Positions 44,349 to 53,356 of a stretch of 64,000 nt of DNA are shown piece by piece. The translations under genes were made by a program, and so were the position numbers. This DNA is from a virus: the IMG/VR virus record IMGVR_UViG_3300005265_000433, positions 1 to 64,000 of that record; one strand, 5' to 3'. The stretch's first letter is position 1. Every line of letters begins with the position of its first letter. The notes below the pieces were generated by a model that saw only the letters and a program-made list of their open reading frames with translations, had not been told where the DNA came from and did not search any database.

Positions 44349-44693
44349 TTACTTCCACTTGTCTTTTATTCCTTCACTTCTCCAAAGAATAGGTTCAATT
44401 TCAGTATACGCTTCTAAAGCAGCCCCAGCTAATGTCATTATTTTTATTAAATGTTCATACATTTCAACAGGCGCTGAATTTTGATGATCAAATTCTTTAC
44501 ATGAAATCATCCAATTTGGTTTTTCGTCTACCCAGCCTTCGCTATATTTATTTTTAGCTTTTTTTAAATACACATCTAAAAAATTTAAAAATGAGCTAAC
44601 ATTTAAAACTTCAGAATCTTTAACATTACCAAAAATTTGTTTTTGATAATTTCTCTCTTTCAAATAAACTTCCATTAAAGTATTAGAATCCAT
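44349..44693 (-). CDS. Conserved small phage protein
   Basis: A 114-residue helical protein with SFLNFLDVYLKKAKNKYSEGW, a central CKEF, and MTLAGAALEAYTEIEPILWR. The even spacing of acidic residues in helices recalls MazG-like all-alpha pyrophosphatases, but the metal-binding E-x-x-E-x12-E-x-x-D pattern is not clear. I therefore leave it unassigned. GGAG is seven bases before the ATG. Confidence 0.65.
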   Translation of the reverse strand: MDSNTLMEVYLKERNYQKQIFGNVKDSEVLNVSSFLNFLDVYLKKAKNKYSEGWVDEKPNWMISCKEFDHQNSAPVEMYEHLIKIMTLAGAALEAYTEIEPILWRSEGIKDKWK

Positions 44694-44712
44694 ATAAATT
44701 CTCCAATTAAAA

Positions 44713-44749
44713 GATGCCGAATAACTAAATTATATAGTTATTCGGCATC
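44713..44749 (-). terminator. Perfect 15-bp hairpin
   Basis: GATGCCGAATAACTA and its exact complement around a 7-base loop, between the genes at 44770 and 44693. Probably ends the transcript of the former; the U-tract is weak. Confidence 0.7.
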
Positions 44750-44769
44750 TAATTATAAATTAATAATTT

Positions 44770-45114
44770 TTATACAGTTTTCAAATCAGGTGGCCCACTT
44801 GGATTTGTTGGCATTGTTTTAGCAATTTTAATTCCTGAACCAAAAGTCTCATTATAAAAAGACATAATATTCTCAGAAGGTGTTGATTCAGCCATAACCT
44901 GATTATAATTAATAAATATTTTGTTTTGATCAGCAGTTGGCATCCAGGGAACTGGCACTAATCCTCCCTGTTGAGATGCATCTGCTTGTGGGCTAGGAAT
45001 AAAAGTAATTGGATTTTTAACAGCTAAACTATTTATACCATTAACTGTTTCCCTTTTTAATAACTCACATACAATTTCATGCCCTGTTGCCATTTTTAAA
45101 CATAATGCTTCCAT
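44770..45114 (-). CDS. Conserved small phage protein, possibly Sm-like
   Basis: A 114-residue protein, started at ATG 45114 behind AAAGGAG. It begins with two beta-like strands (KMATGHEIVCELLKRE, NGINSLAVKNPITFIP), a proline-rich GGLVPVPWMP, then FINYNQVMAESTPSENIMSF. Proteins of this outline occur in T4-like cyanophages; an Sm-like beta barrel has been my reading of that pattern, without proof. Function unknown. Confidence 0.6.
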   Translation of the reverse strand: MEALCLKMATGHEIVCELLKRETVNGINSLAVKNPITFIPSPQADASQQGGLVPVPWMPTADQNKIFINYNQVMAESTPSENIMSFYNETFGSGIKIAKTMPTNPSGPPDLKTV

Positions 45115-45142
45115 AAATAAACTCCTTTGTAAAATTATTAGA

Positions 45143-45367
45143 TTAATTAAAACCTTCAATGAATTTTCTCATTGATTGAGGTGTGTTGAGTTCTCCAATC
45201 ATCATCAATTGCATTCCAGTTAATATTGCTGGATGATCTTTAGTTTCTTCATTTTTTTTAAGATCAGATGCTATTGATGTATAAGCTTCACTAAAATTTC
45301 CATTATCTATATATTCTAAAGCTCTTTTTTTACACCATTCAATATGATCATTTCTATCTTTAGTCAT
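45143..45367 (-). CDS. Conserved small phage protein
   Basis: A 74-residue protein beginning DRNDHIEWCKKRALEYIDNG and ending TPQSMRKFIEGFN. Short proteins with 'H-x-x-W-C-K-x-R-A-L-E-Y' and a closing 'M-R-K-F-I-x-G-F' are common in T4-like phages; their function is not known. It lies between a 48-codon zinc ribbon gene and the Sm-like candidate. Confidence 0.7.
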   Translation of the reverse strand: MTKDRNDHIEWCKKRALEYIDNGNFSEAYTSIASDLKKNEETKDHPAILTGMQLMMIGELNTPQSMRKFIEGFN

Positions 45368-45388
45368 GGTATTAATCCTTTATTATAA

Positions 45389-45535
45389 TTAATAATTAAT
45401 ATATGAAAAACCACAATTTGTACATTTAAATAAAGAATCTTTTTTAACTAAAGTTTTCTTATTACATTTCCAACAAATTCCTTGCGAAGAAAGTTTAATT
45501 TTTTCAGCCCTTGTTATTTTCTTCTTTTTTTTCAT
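45389..45535 (-). CDS. 48-residue zinc ribbon protein
   Basis: A very small frame: a lysine-rich start (MKKKKKITRAEKIK) then C21-x2-C24 and C38-x2-C41, a complete four-cysteine zinc ribbon. GGAG lies 12 bases before the ATG, which is rather far. The cysteine pairs in a frame this short, in a gap otherwise empty, support it as a real gene. Possibly a nucleic-acid-binding protein. Confidence 0.6.
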   Translation of the reverse strand: MKKKKKITRAEKIKLSSQGICWKCNKKTLVKKDSLFKCTNCGFSYINY

Positions 45536-45551
45536 AGATGTTCTATTCTCC

Positions 45552-45743
45552 TCACCAAAAGATTAAATAAATAGTAACAAGTATAACAGCACTTGCTACT
45601 GATGCGCCCTCAACTAAAATTTGGTTATCATAATATTTTTCTAACCATTGAGCTTTTATAATAATACTTCCTTTTCTCATTAGTTTTGATGTAACATAAA
45701 TAAAAATCATACTACATATTAAAAATTTAACTAAAATTGCCAT
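45552..45743 (-). CDS. Small membrane protein
   Basis: A 63-residue protein with two hydrophobic stretches (about 2-20 and 45-62) separated by a basic loop. Start at ATG 45743, five bases after GGAGG; the upstream ATG contains the site. Function unknown. Confidence 0.65.
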   Translation of the reverse strand: MAILVKFLICSMIFIYVTSKLMRKGSIIIKAQWLEKYYDNQILVEGASVASAVILVTIYLIFW

Positions 45744-45764
45744 TATTTCCTCCATACTAATATT

Positions 45765-46622
45765 TTATAATTTATAATCACCTGTAAAACCACCTTCTAT
45801 ACCCTTCCAGCTAATTGCAATGGCTTCATGTGTATGTATTGATTCCTCATGTGAACATTTTACCAACCAATCAATTATATTTACTTGATTATTTAATTTA
45901 TTTGATATTTCCCTAATTGCATCTTCAACAAATAATGGATTTTGGGATGCGATCCTGGCAATCTCTTGTTCATCAATTCTTTTAATAATTGGGTATGGTT
46001 GAGTCTTAATTACATCATATACCAAATCAATTATATCTTCTAACCACGGTGAATTTTGGGGTGACAAATCACCACGAATTAAAATATCAGCATATGATCT
46101 TTGAGCATGAGGAAATCCGGGATAATCACATTTCCCACTTTCAACAAGGTTTCTAGATAACTCAGCTGAACATGGGCAATATGAAGCATATTGTAATCTT
46201 ATTCCTTGAAAAAACTTCAACTCATCACCACTTTGAGCTTCAAAAAAGCATTTATGATATAGTGGAAATGAATTATCTGATAGAATTGATTTCTTCATAA
46301 TTGGCAACTCAAAATCAAATTTTAAATATGATTTTGTCGAACCAACATTTTCGTTTATCTTAGCTAAAATTAAAAACATTAATTCATGGTTTAATTGTTG
46401 GCCAAGAAAAGGTTCTAATGTCAATAATAATCTTGACATAGAAATACCTTTTTTTTCTGATGAAAGATTTGTACGTATTGATGCATTAGCTGGTAATTGC
46501 ACTATACCCTCATCTCTCAAAGCCAACGTAAAATTTAATTTAATATTTTCAACACCTACTTGTTGAATAGGTATTCTAATATTTGGTTCCATCAATTCTT
46601 GTACATCTGGTAAATTATTCAT
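45765..46622 (-). CDS. folE2: GTP cyclohydrolase FolE2 (type IB)
   Basis: A 285-residue enzyme of the FolE2 (GCYH-IB) family, which converts GTP to dihydroneopterin triphosphate, the entry to folate and 7-deazaguanine synthesis. Diagnostic segments are YCPCSAELSRN (with the metal-binding Cys) near residue 150, HAQRSYADI near 174, and EESIHTHEAIA near 262. Length is typical (about 260-290). In phages, GTP cyclohydrolases usually serve 7-deazaguanine DNA modification; QueD, QueE, QueC or a tRNA/DNA transglycosylase are not in this window, so that link is inference. Confidence 0.9.
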   Translation of the reverse strand: MNNLPDVQELMEPNIRIPIQQVGVENIKLNFTLALRDEGIVQLPANASIRTNLSSEKKGISMSRLLLTLEPFLGQQLNHELMFLILAKINENVGSTKSYLKFDFELPIMKKSILSDNSFPLYHKCFFEAQSGDELKFFQGIRLQYASYCPCSAELSRNLVESGKCDYPGFPHAQRSYADILIRGDLSPQNSPWLEDIIDLVYDVIKTQPYPIIKRIDEQEIARIASQNPLFVEDAIREISNKLNNQVNIIDWLVKCSHEESIHTHEAIAISWKGIEGGFTGDYKL

Positions 46623-46636
46623 AGATTAAACACTCC

Positions 46637-49600
46637 TCAATTATCCATATCAACACCAATAACTTTACAATATTTATGTAATAATTTAACTGATTCAGGT
46701 GCACCAATATCTAAATTATCTTGTGAGATGTCATTAGATTTTAACACTTGCTGAATGTATTTATTTTTTGAGTCAATACTATCAGATTTAACAGTTAAAC
46801 TTTCATATAAAATATTTGGTGCATCGTGGGCTATAAGTGCAGCTTGTTCCATTTCTCCAAGTTTCTGACCACCTTTATTTTTCTTTCCTGATAAGGGTTG
46901 AAGTAATTTTCTGGAATATGGTCCAATTGATCTTGCTGTTAATTTATCTTCTGATATATGAGCCATCTTAAACATGTACATATAACCTACAGCTATTTCT
47001 TTATTAATATATATTTTAGAATAGGGCTCAAATATTCGACTAACATCAGAAACTCCTGTATATCTTTTTATCTCAAAAGCATCATCAATTGAAATTGATT
47101 CAAACGGAGGTTGAATTAATGTGAGATTGTTAATAAATTCTTTTGTAATAATATCTGGCATTTGTTCTTCAAATTTAGTGAAATACCAATTATTTTTAGT
47201 TTTATCCACCAATCTAATAAAATGAAGAATATTATTTTTTATTATTTTATTATCAACACCTGAATCAAAATCTTCTATTAATTTCTCTTTAAACTGATGT
47301 AGAGCCTTTGTTAAATAAATTTCATACAGCTGACCAATATTCATTCTTGAAGGAACACCAAGTGGACCTAAACATACATCCATATGACGTCCATCTTCCA
47401 ATTGAGGCATTTCTTTTTCTGGTAATATAGCAGTAATTACACCTTTATTACCATGTCTATTCCCAATCTTATCTCCAACTTTTATTGTCTTTTCAAAAGT
47501 ACCTTCCATTTTAACTATTATTCCATCAAATAAATCAGTTTTCATTTTAAAGCTGCCATGATTAGCATCAAATACATCAAGATTATTATTTTTAATATAT
47601 TCTTTTGCTTCTCTGATTCCAAAAATATTTTCTAATGTAGATTTTAAAATATTTGCTTTTCTTTTCTGTTTTATTTCTTTTCTAGTTATCCAATCTACAA
47701 ACTCTGGAATAGATTCATTAATATCATTGACATAGATATTAATTTTAGTAATAGTTAAATCTTTTGGGTATGTTAAAACTTTAGTATCCTCGAAAATCGA
47801 ATATTTATCAGTTTGAGATATTGATAATTCCTTCAATTTTGCATATGGTGTACCAGCTGGAACTACGTCACCTATATTAGGAAGGGGTTTATATTTTCCC
47901 TGCTCTAATGTAAGTAAAATTTTATCAATTGGTATAGTAAAAGTCAAATCAGCAATATGTTTAGATGTAAATATTTCATCTTTAACAAGTCTATCAGATA
48001 TAACAATACCATCCTCATAATTTAATCCATAATAACTCATAAAGCCAACTAATAAATTATTACCAATTTGGATACTGCCATCTTCCATAAACTTACTTTC
48101 AAATAAAATATCATCTTTCTTAAATTTGTCATTTTGTTTAAAATAAACTTTATATTCATCCAAATTATCAACATATATATGCCTTATTCCAATTTCAAAT
48201 ATATCACCTTTATCATTTTCATCATCATATTCAACTATCATATAATTATCATTTAATAATAATACAGTACCATCATGTTTTGCCACTTGACAAAATTGAG
48301 TATATTTACTATACAAATACTCACAACCAGATTGAATCATAGGTTTTTGAAAGTTTTTTAGCATGATAGCTTGTCTCATTTGAGATGATGCCATTTGTAA
48401 TCTAGTTTGATCATCATGTTCTAAAAATGGAACCATAGAAACAGGAATTGAATTAATATATTTATCTTCATAATCTTTATTAAATTTAAATCTAGAATCT
48501 AATCTTGATTTGGGTAATAAATTTTGAAGAACTCCACAATTTTCTCTATCTGGAGTATCAACCGGGCATAATCGTCCAAACATACTATCCCTAATATCTC
48601 TCAAATGTTTAGGCACTTCTTTCTTTTTAAAACCATCAGGGCCAATCAAACTTGTTCTAGAAATTTTAGTTAATTCTTCAATTGGATTAATAGAAAAATC
48701 AAATTGAACAATATCAGATTCATTTACTTCAGACATTATGGCACTAGAATTAGTACTATATTTTTTCTTTTTGTAATATTTACTTAAAACACATAGAGAA
48801 TATATATCTTTTATGATTTTACCAAATAGAATATATTCCCAACACCTTATCCTTTTATTCTCAAAATTTTCATCATCATAACCAGGACTTCTTAGTGCTT
48901 TTACTATTTCTAATATCATACAATTAGTTTCAAAAAATTGTGCGCTTAGAACATCAACTTTTAACATAATATCTAAAGCATATAAAACTTCTTTTACTCT
49001 CTTAGTTGGATCATATTTTGAATATGAATCACCTAAAATAGCTAATATATCTTCACGGGTTGCTTCTTTATCTTCTAAAATTATATTTATATCATCCACT
49101 AAAGGTTCAAACCAATCTTTTGAAAATGGTGTTTCTTCATATTCCTCATTAATTATTTTTTTTGTTTCTTCAAAACCAAAATAACCTAAAACTACGTAAG
49201 AAAACGGAACGCTTCTAGCTTGAAAATTCATTATAATGCTTGGCGTACTTTGTGGTTTTCTTATGATAGATAATGATGAAGTATTGGTAAAAAACTTTAT
49301 TAAATTCTTCCTATTAACAATTGGAATATCAAATAATTGATATAAGGGTATTTTTTGTTTTCCATTGATCATTAAATACTGATTTTTAATAAGTTTTGGA
49401 ATCTTATAAATCAAATCAATATTATAACCATCTTTTTCAAATTTAATGGCCAATCTTTCATAGATACTTCTATCAATATTTCCCTTATTTGACATTGATG
49501 GTTTTTTCTCAAAACATGTTAGAACAAATCCATCATCCAATGCAGGTTGGATGATTTCAGAGATTATTTCCATCATATTATCATATTCATATTGTCTAAT

Positions 49601-49654
49601 AGAAAAAAGATTTATGGGTTCAAGTTTAGCTAATTCTGGATTAATTATTTTCAT
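46637..49654 (-). CDS. rpoB: RNA polymerase beta subunit, unsplit
   Basis: A 1005-residue single-chain beta subunit, shorter than bacterial beta (about 1342). The rifampicin-pocket region is clear: SRTSLIGPDGF near 333, and RDSMFGRLCPVDTPDRENCG at 355-374. The catalytic half has GDKIGNRHGNKGVI near 725, LGPLGVPSRMNIGQLYE near 762, and GGQKLGEMEQAAL near 930, with YMFKMAHISEDKLTARS before it. It overlaps the beta' gene by one base (TAATG), so both are made together. Phages of the phiKZ group have beta split into pieces; here it is whole. Confidence 0.95.
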   Translation of the reverse strand: MKIINPELAKLEPINLFSIRQYEYDNMMEIISEIIQPALDDGFVLTCFEKKPSMSNKGNIDRSIYERLAIKFEKDGYNIDLIYKIPKLIKNQYLMINGKQKIPLYQLFDIPIVNRKNLIKFFTNTSSLSIIRKPQSTPSIIMNFQARSVPFSYVVLGYFGFEETKKIINEEYEETPFSKDWFEPLVDDINIILEDKEATREDILAILGDSYSKYDPTKRVKEVLYALDIMLKVDVLSAQFFETNCMILEIVKALRSPGYDDENFENKRIRCWEYILFGKIIKDIYSLCVLSKYYKKKKYSTNSSAIMSEVNESDIVQFDFSINPIEELTKISRTSLIGPDGFKKKEVPKHLRDIRDSMFGRLCPVDTPDRENCGVLQNLLPKSRLDSRFKFNKDYEDKYINSIPVSMVPFLEHDDQTRLQMASSQMRQAIMLKNFQKPMIQSGCEYLYSKYTQFCQVAKHDGTVLLLNDNYMIVEYDDENDKGDIFEIGIRHIYVDNLDEYKVYFKQNDKFKKDDILFESKFMEDGSIQIGNNLLVGFMSYYGLNYEDGIVISDRLVKDEIFTSKHIADLTFTIPIDKILLTLEQGKYKPLPNIGDVVPAGTPYAKLKELSISQTDKYSIFEDTKVLTYPKDLTITKINIYVNDINESIPEFVDWITRKEIKQKRKANILKSTLENIFGIREAKEYIKNNNLDVFDANHGSFKMKTDLFDGIIVKMEGTFEKTIKVGDKIGNRHGNKGVITAILPEKEMPQLEDGRHMDVCLGPLGVPSRMNIGQLYEIYLTKALHQFKEKLIEDFDSGVDNKIIKNNILHFIRLVDKTKNNWYFTKFEEQMPDIITKEFINNLTLIQPPFESISIDDAFEIKRYTGVSDVSRIFEPYSKIYINKEIAVGYMYMFKMAHISEDKLTARSIGPYSRKLLQPLSGKKNKGGQKLGEMEQAALIAHDAPNILYESLTVKSDSIDSKNKYIQQVLKSNDISQDNLDIGAPESVKLLHKYCKVIGVDMDN

Positions 49655-52422
49655 TATTCCCCCTGTTTTAAATTAATATTGAACTTTTCACCCATCATAA
49701 CCCTATTCATAATTCCACTATATGAACTATTAGTATTAATAATTCCATCTAGTAAATGTTTTTTTGGATTACTAAAAGCAAATCCTAAAAGCCAACTTTC
49801 TAATGACGGAACTTTCTGTACTGAATAAAATTCTGGGGTTACCATTTCCCTATCTTTTATTAATCTCCATTTATTATTTTTATACCACATTAATTGGGAA
49901 ACAACACACTCGAAATGAACATGATTTATTTTTTTACTCGAATTATAAATTTCAAATAAATCATCAACTAAAACTTCAGCTGTTGTATTTCTTGGAAATT
50001 TATGTAACTTATTTGAAGCGGATGTTAAATCTGCAACAATATCTTGCTGAATAAAATCATTATTTTCAGTTTCATTATCTTCAGATTTTTTAATTTGGGC
50101 TACCCCTGATGTATGAAAAGTTCTTAAAACCAATTGAGTGTTTGCTTCCCCCAAACTTTGTGCGGCAATTACACCTATATACTCAGAATTTAAATTTTTG
50201 TAAAAATCTCCATAACATTTTTTACAAATTGTTGGATTTTTACAATATATTGGGCTTCTAACATATATGGTTTTATCTAAGTATTTTTCGATACTTTTAT
50301 GTGAAAACTTTTTTAATCTTTTATCTTCCAGGTTTTCTTTAAAGTATTTTCCAATTAACATTTCAGCTTTTTTAATACTTGTTACTTCAACTCTTAATAA
50401 ATCTGTTGTACCACAATCATCTTGAGTTCCCAACGTTAAATTAACACAACAATAAATAAGTTTTCGTGATAAATATCCAGATACACCAGCATGGAGTGCA
50501 ATATCTAATAAACCTTTTCGGCATCCATATGTCGAATTAAAAAATTCTTTAGGTGTCAAACCATGAATTAAACTATTTTTTATTGGGTTTGATAAAATTT
50601 GGCCATCAAAATTTGAAATGAAACCCCTTGAGAAAACCATTTGTCTAACTTGGTCCCAACTTCCACGGGCACCGGAATCAATAATACCAGCATATTTAAA
50701 ATTTTCTCTTAAATATTCTTTTATTTCATCACTATTAATTTTAACTAGTTGATTATGAATATTTTCATCTTTATAGATTTCATCTTTTATTTTTTCAACA
50801 TTTGGAATAGCACAATTAAATAAAGACATTGTTACACCATATAATGTTGAATATTTAAAACCAACAAATTTAACTTTATTAAAAACTTCAGCCACAATTT
50901 CTTCTGGATATTTTTTTCTAATATCAGTTAAAATATCAACTAATACTTTTTTTGTGATAACCTTATTAATAAAAGGATAATCATCAGGAAAACAATAATT
51001 AACAACTATTCTTCCTTTAATTATTTCTTTTCCTTCCCATTCCATAGTATTATTTAAATCATCAGCTTCAACCAATCCCTTTGATAAAAGATAAATTCCA
51101 TAAACAATATCCTGAGAAGGTATTGTTGATAGAGAACCATTACTTGGATTTACTAAATTTTTAGTTGATAACAACTTATCTTTTATTTCTTGTTTTGCTT
51201 CTTTAGAAATTGGTATGTAAATTGCCATTGCATCACCATCAAAATCAGCATTAAAACCTTCACATACTAAAGGATGAATTTGAATTACATCTTCCATTGA
51301 AACTAAAATTTGAAATCCAATCATTCCTAATCTATGTAGTGTTGGTTGTCTGTTTAGGATACAATATTCATCTTTGGTTAATTTACAACATAATTTAAAT
51401 AAGGCGGGATCTCTTGTTTCTATACAATATTCAACTTGCTTGATAGCTTTAGGAAAAAGTTTAAACGTTCCCAATTCAATTAGTCTTTTAGCTATTTGAA
51501 TTTTAAACAATTCTAAAACCATCTTATAAGGTAATACACACTGATGAAGTTTAATTCTAATATTTGGTGTGATCACACATCTTCCAGAGAAATCAATTCT
51601 TTTTGCTAAAATATGACCTCTTATCAAACCCTCTTTTTTCTTTAATTTCTTTAAAATGTAATCATAAAGTTCATTTACATCTTTCTGAGTTTGAGAAAAA
51701 TAATCATAAAAAATTACTTTATTTTGGATTAATTCAAATTTTGTTCCAGATAAACTGAGATTTCTATTTATCAAAGTAAGATAATATTTATTTATTTCAT
51801 CTGCTACTCTATTATCTTTATTTATTCCTCTCGATGCTGGTCTCAATTCTGGTGGCAAAACAATTATATTTTGAATAAAAATTTTATCCAAATTATCATA
51901 AACAATTTTCCATGATTCGGGGTCGTCTTCCATTGATTGTTTTGTATATGTCTCAAATAAAAACTGCATTGCATTTAATGCTTCATAATATTCCACATCT
52001 GGAGGCATATCGCATTTATTAACAACAACAAATTCATCAGTATTAGAATCAACATATAATACTGATTGGTTATTCGTTGTTAATTCATCAATCATATTTT
52101 TAATTTTAGTTTTATTTTTACTTATTCTAATAAATAAATCATAAAATATTGGATTTATTACAGGAACAGGTAAAACTATTTTAGCAAATCTTTTTCTTCT
52201 TTCATCACTATTAGTAATCTTCATTCCGCATTTATCACATTCTCCACCATCTCGTGAAACACCGTGATAAATTCCGCAATCACATGTATAATTTTTTATA
52301 GGTCCAAAAATAAATTCAGAAAATAAACCATTTTCTCTGAATTTTCTTTTTCTCATTAGTTTTTGGGTTGTTATTTCTGGTAGGTCTTTACAAAATTCAT
52401 CAATATCAATCAGTTTTGGCAT
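49654..52422 (-). CDS. rpoC: RNA polymerase beta' subunit, unsplit
   Basis: About 922 residues from ATG 52422 (10 bases after GAGGAG; earlier ATGs at 52431 and 52440 are possible). N-terminal zinc ribbon C47, C49, C62, C65. The catalytic Mg-binding NADFDGD is at 391-397, with LNRQPTLHRLGM just before. The bridge helix/trigger loop is at about 625-660 (RKGLLDIALHAGVSGYLSRK), a second zinc site uses C670, C727, C733, C736, and the F-bridge end reads VIAAQSLGEANTQLVLRTFH. All residues needed for polymerisation are present. No alpha, omega or sigma gene is in the window. Confidence 0.95.
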   Translation of the reverse strand: MPKLIDIDEFCKDLPEITTQKLMRKRKFRENGLFSEFIFGPIKNYTCDCGIYHGVSRDGGECDKCGMKITNSDERRKRFAKIVLPVPVINPIFYDLFIRISKNKTKIKNMIDELTTNNQSVLYVDSNTDEFVVVNKCDMPPDVEYYEALNAMQFLFETYTKQSMEDDPESWKIVYDNLDKIFIQNIIVLPPELRPASRGINKDNRVADEINKYYLTLINRNLSLSGTKFELIQNKVIFYDYFSQTQKDVNELYDYILKKLKKKEGLIRGHILAKRIDFSGRCVITPNIRIKLHQCVLPYKMVLELFKIQIAKRLIELGTFKLFPKAIKQVEYCIETRDPALFKLCCKLTKDEYCILNRQPTLHRLGMIGFQILVSMEDVIQIHPLVCEGFNADFDGDAMAIYIPISKEAKQEIKDKLLSTKNLVNPSNGSLSTIPSQDIVYGIYLLSKGLVEADDLNNTMEWEGKEIIKGRIVVNYCFPDDYPFINKVITKKVLVDILTDIRKKYPEEIVAEVFNKVKFVGFKYSTLYGVTMSLFNCAIPNVEKIKDEIYKDENIHNQLVKINSDEIKEYLRENFKYAGIIDSGARGSWDQVRQMVFSRGFISNFDGQILSNPIKNSLIHGLTPKEFFNSTYGCRKGLLDIALHAGVSGYLSRKLIYCCVNLTLGTQDDCGTTDLLRVEVTSIKKAEMLIGKYFKENLEDKRLKKFSHKSIEKYLDKTIYVRSPIYCKNPTICKKCYGDFYKNLNSEYIGVIAAQSLGEANTQLVLRTFHTSGVAQIKKSEDNETENNDFIQQDIVADLTSASNKLHKFPRNTTAEVLVDDLFEIYNSSKKINHVHFECVVSQLMWYKNNKWRLIKDREMVTPEFYSVQKVPSLESWLLGFAFSNPKKHLLDGIINTNSSYSGIMNRVMMGEKFNINLKQGE

Positions 52423-52654
52423 TCTTGTCATTCTCCTCATTTTCTTCCAGGTAAGCAGAAATTGAATTTAAATGCTGTTGTATTACATAAGCTATTTTTT
52501 TTTCTATAATTTCATCATATACCTCCATAATTTTTTTAATTTGATTTCTAGATAACTCTTCAAATTTTTCCTCAAATATTTTTTCTATTGATATACTAAT
52601 TCTTTTATCAATAAAATCAAATATATTTGTTTTAAACTTTTCTATTTCAGACAT
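52406..52654 (-). CDS. Small helical protein upstream of beta'
   Basis: An 82-residue protein, start at ATG 52654 nine bases after GGAG (an in-frame ATG at 52669 contains the site). It is a Glu/Lys/Ile-rich helix pair, probably coiled coil, ending in an acidic tail. It overlaps the beta' start by 17 bases. A polymerase accessory factor is conceivable from position but nothing in the sequence shows it. Confidence 0.65.
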   Translation of the reverse strand: MSEIEKFKTNIFDFIDKRISISIEKIFEEKFEELSRNQIKKIMEVYDEIIEKKIAYVIQQHLNSISAYLEENEENDKNAKTD

Positions 52655-52668
52655 ATGTATGCACTCCA

Positions 52669-52680
52669 TTATTATGTTCT
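52669..52680 (-). promoter_or_regulatory. AGAACATAATAA motif (site 8)
   Basis: Minus-strand variant of the recurrent motif (one change), 26 bases before the ATG at 52654, at the head of the small protein and the RNA polymerase genes. If it is a promoter, the polymerase genes have a start separate from the ubiquitin-like locus. Confidence 0.4.
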
Positions 52681-52703
52681 AATTAAATAAAATCAGATCT
52701 TGA

Positions 52704-53348
52704 TTAATAGTGTAATACTTCATTAAATGATTGATTGCGTGATTCTAATACATTTTTAATCCATGCCAATCTTTGATCCCTATATAATTTTCCATTTAAA
52801 TATTTTGATGTTCTTATTTTTTTGATGTTTCCTTTTTCTAAATCATATTGTCTATCAATATGGTTCCATGATTTCAATCTATAAAACAAACCTATGAATA
52901 TATCCATATAATATTTTTCTATAAAGGGTTGATTTACAAAATCACCTATACATAATTCATGTGGATTATTCATGTGTCCTAATTGTAATATAGATAATGG
53001 AGCACCTTTGATTGATTTAGAATTTAAGTGGATACAATCAACATAAAAACCTAAAATTTTATTGGTTTCACTATCAATAAGAATATCACATTCGGATGGG
53101 ATTAGATTCGGCGTGGCTAATAAAATTGTATACATATCATCATGTTTATGAACACTATGATAGATATAAGGAAAAACCGATGTCTTTATTCTTACAATTA
53201 TTTTTCCTGATAATATATTCAGTTTTGATTGATAAGGAATATTAAAATTATCCAGAAAATCAATTTTTATGTCTTTCCTATATGGATCTATCACTGCTTT
53301 AACATAGTTAAACGTATAAATCAAGTTTTTTTTCATACATTTTATCAT
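52704..53348 (-). CDS. Putative E2-like protein (small)
   Basis: A 214-residue protein. From residue about 45 to 140 it has alternating strands and then APLSILQLGHMNNPHELCIG, with C133 followed by Ile-Gly. This 'P-x-x-x-x-x...H/N...x-C-x-G' ending resembles the motif of PRTRC protein B-type E2-like domains and is shared in outline with the two large proteins of the locus. After it comes a helix with YYMDIFIGLFYRLKSW. The start follows the stop of the E1-like gene by eight bases. The E2-like reading rests on a short motif and context and needs a profile search. Confidence 0.5.
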   Translation of the reverse strand: MIKCMKKNLIYTFNYVKAVIDPYRKDIKIDFLDNFNIPYQSKLNILSGKIIVRIKTSVFPYIYHSVHKHDDMYTILLATPNLIPSECDILIDSETNKILGFYVDCIHLNSKSIKGAPLSILQLGHMNNPHELCIGDFVNQPFIEKYYMDIFIGLFYRLKSWNHIDRQYDLEKGNIKKIRTSKYLNGKLYRDQRLAWIKNVLESRNQSFNEVLHY

Positions 53349-53356
53349 AACATTAC

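Noticed and set aside
44349-44693. MazG-like nucleotide pyrophosphohydrolase
   Set aside because: All-helical and of the right size, but the paired acidic metal-binding motifs of MazG are not clear.
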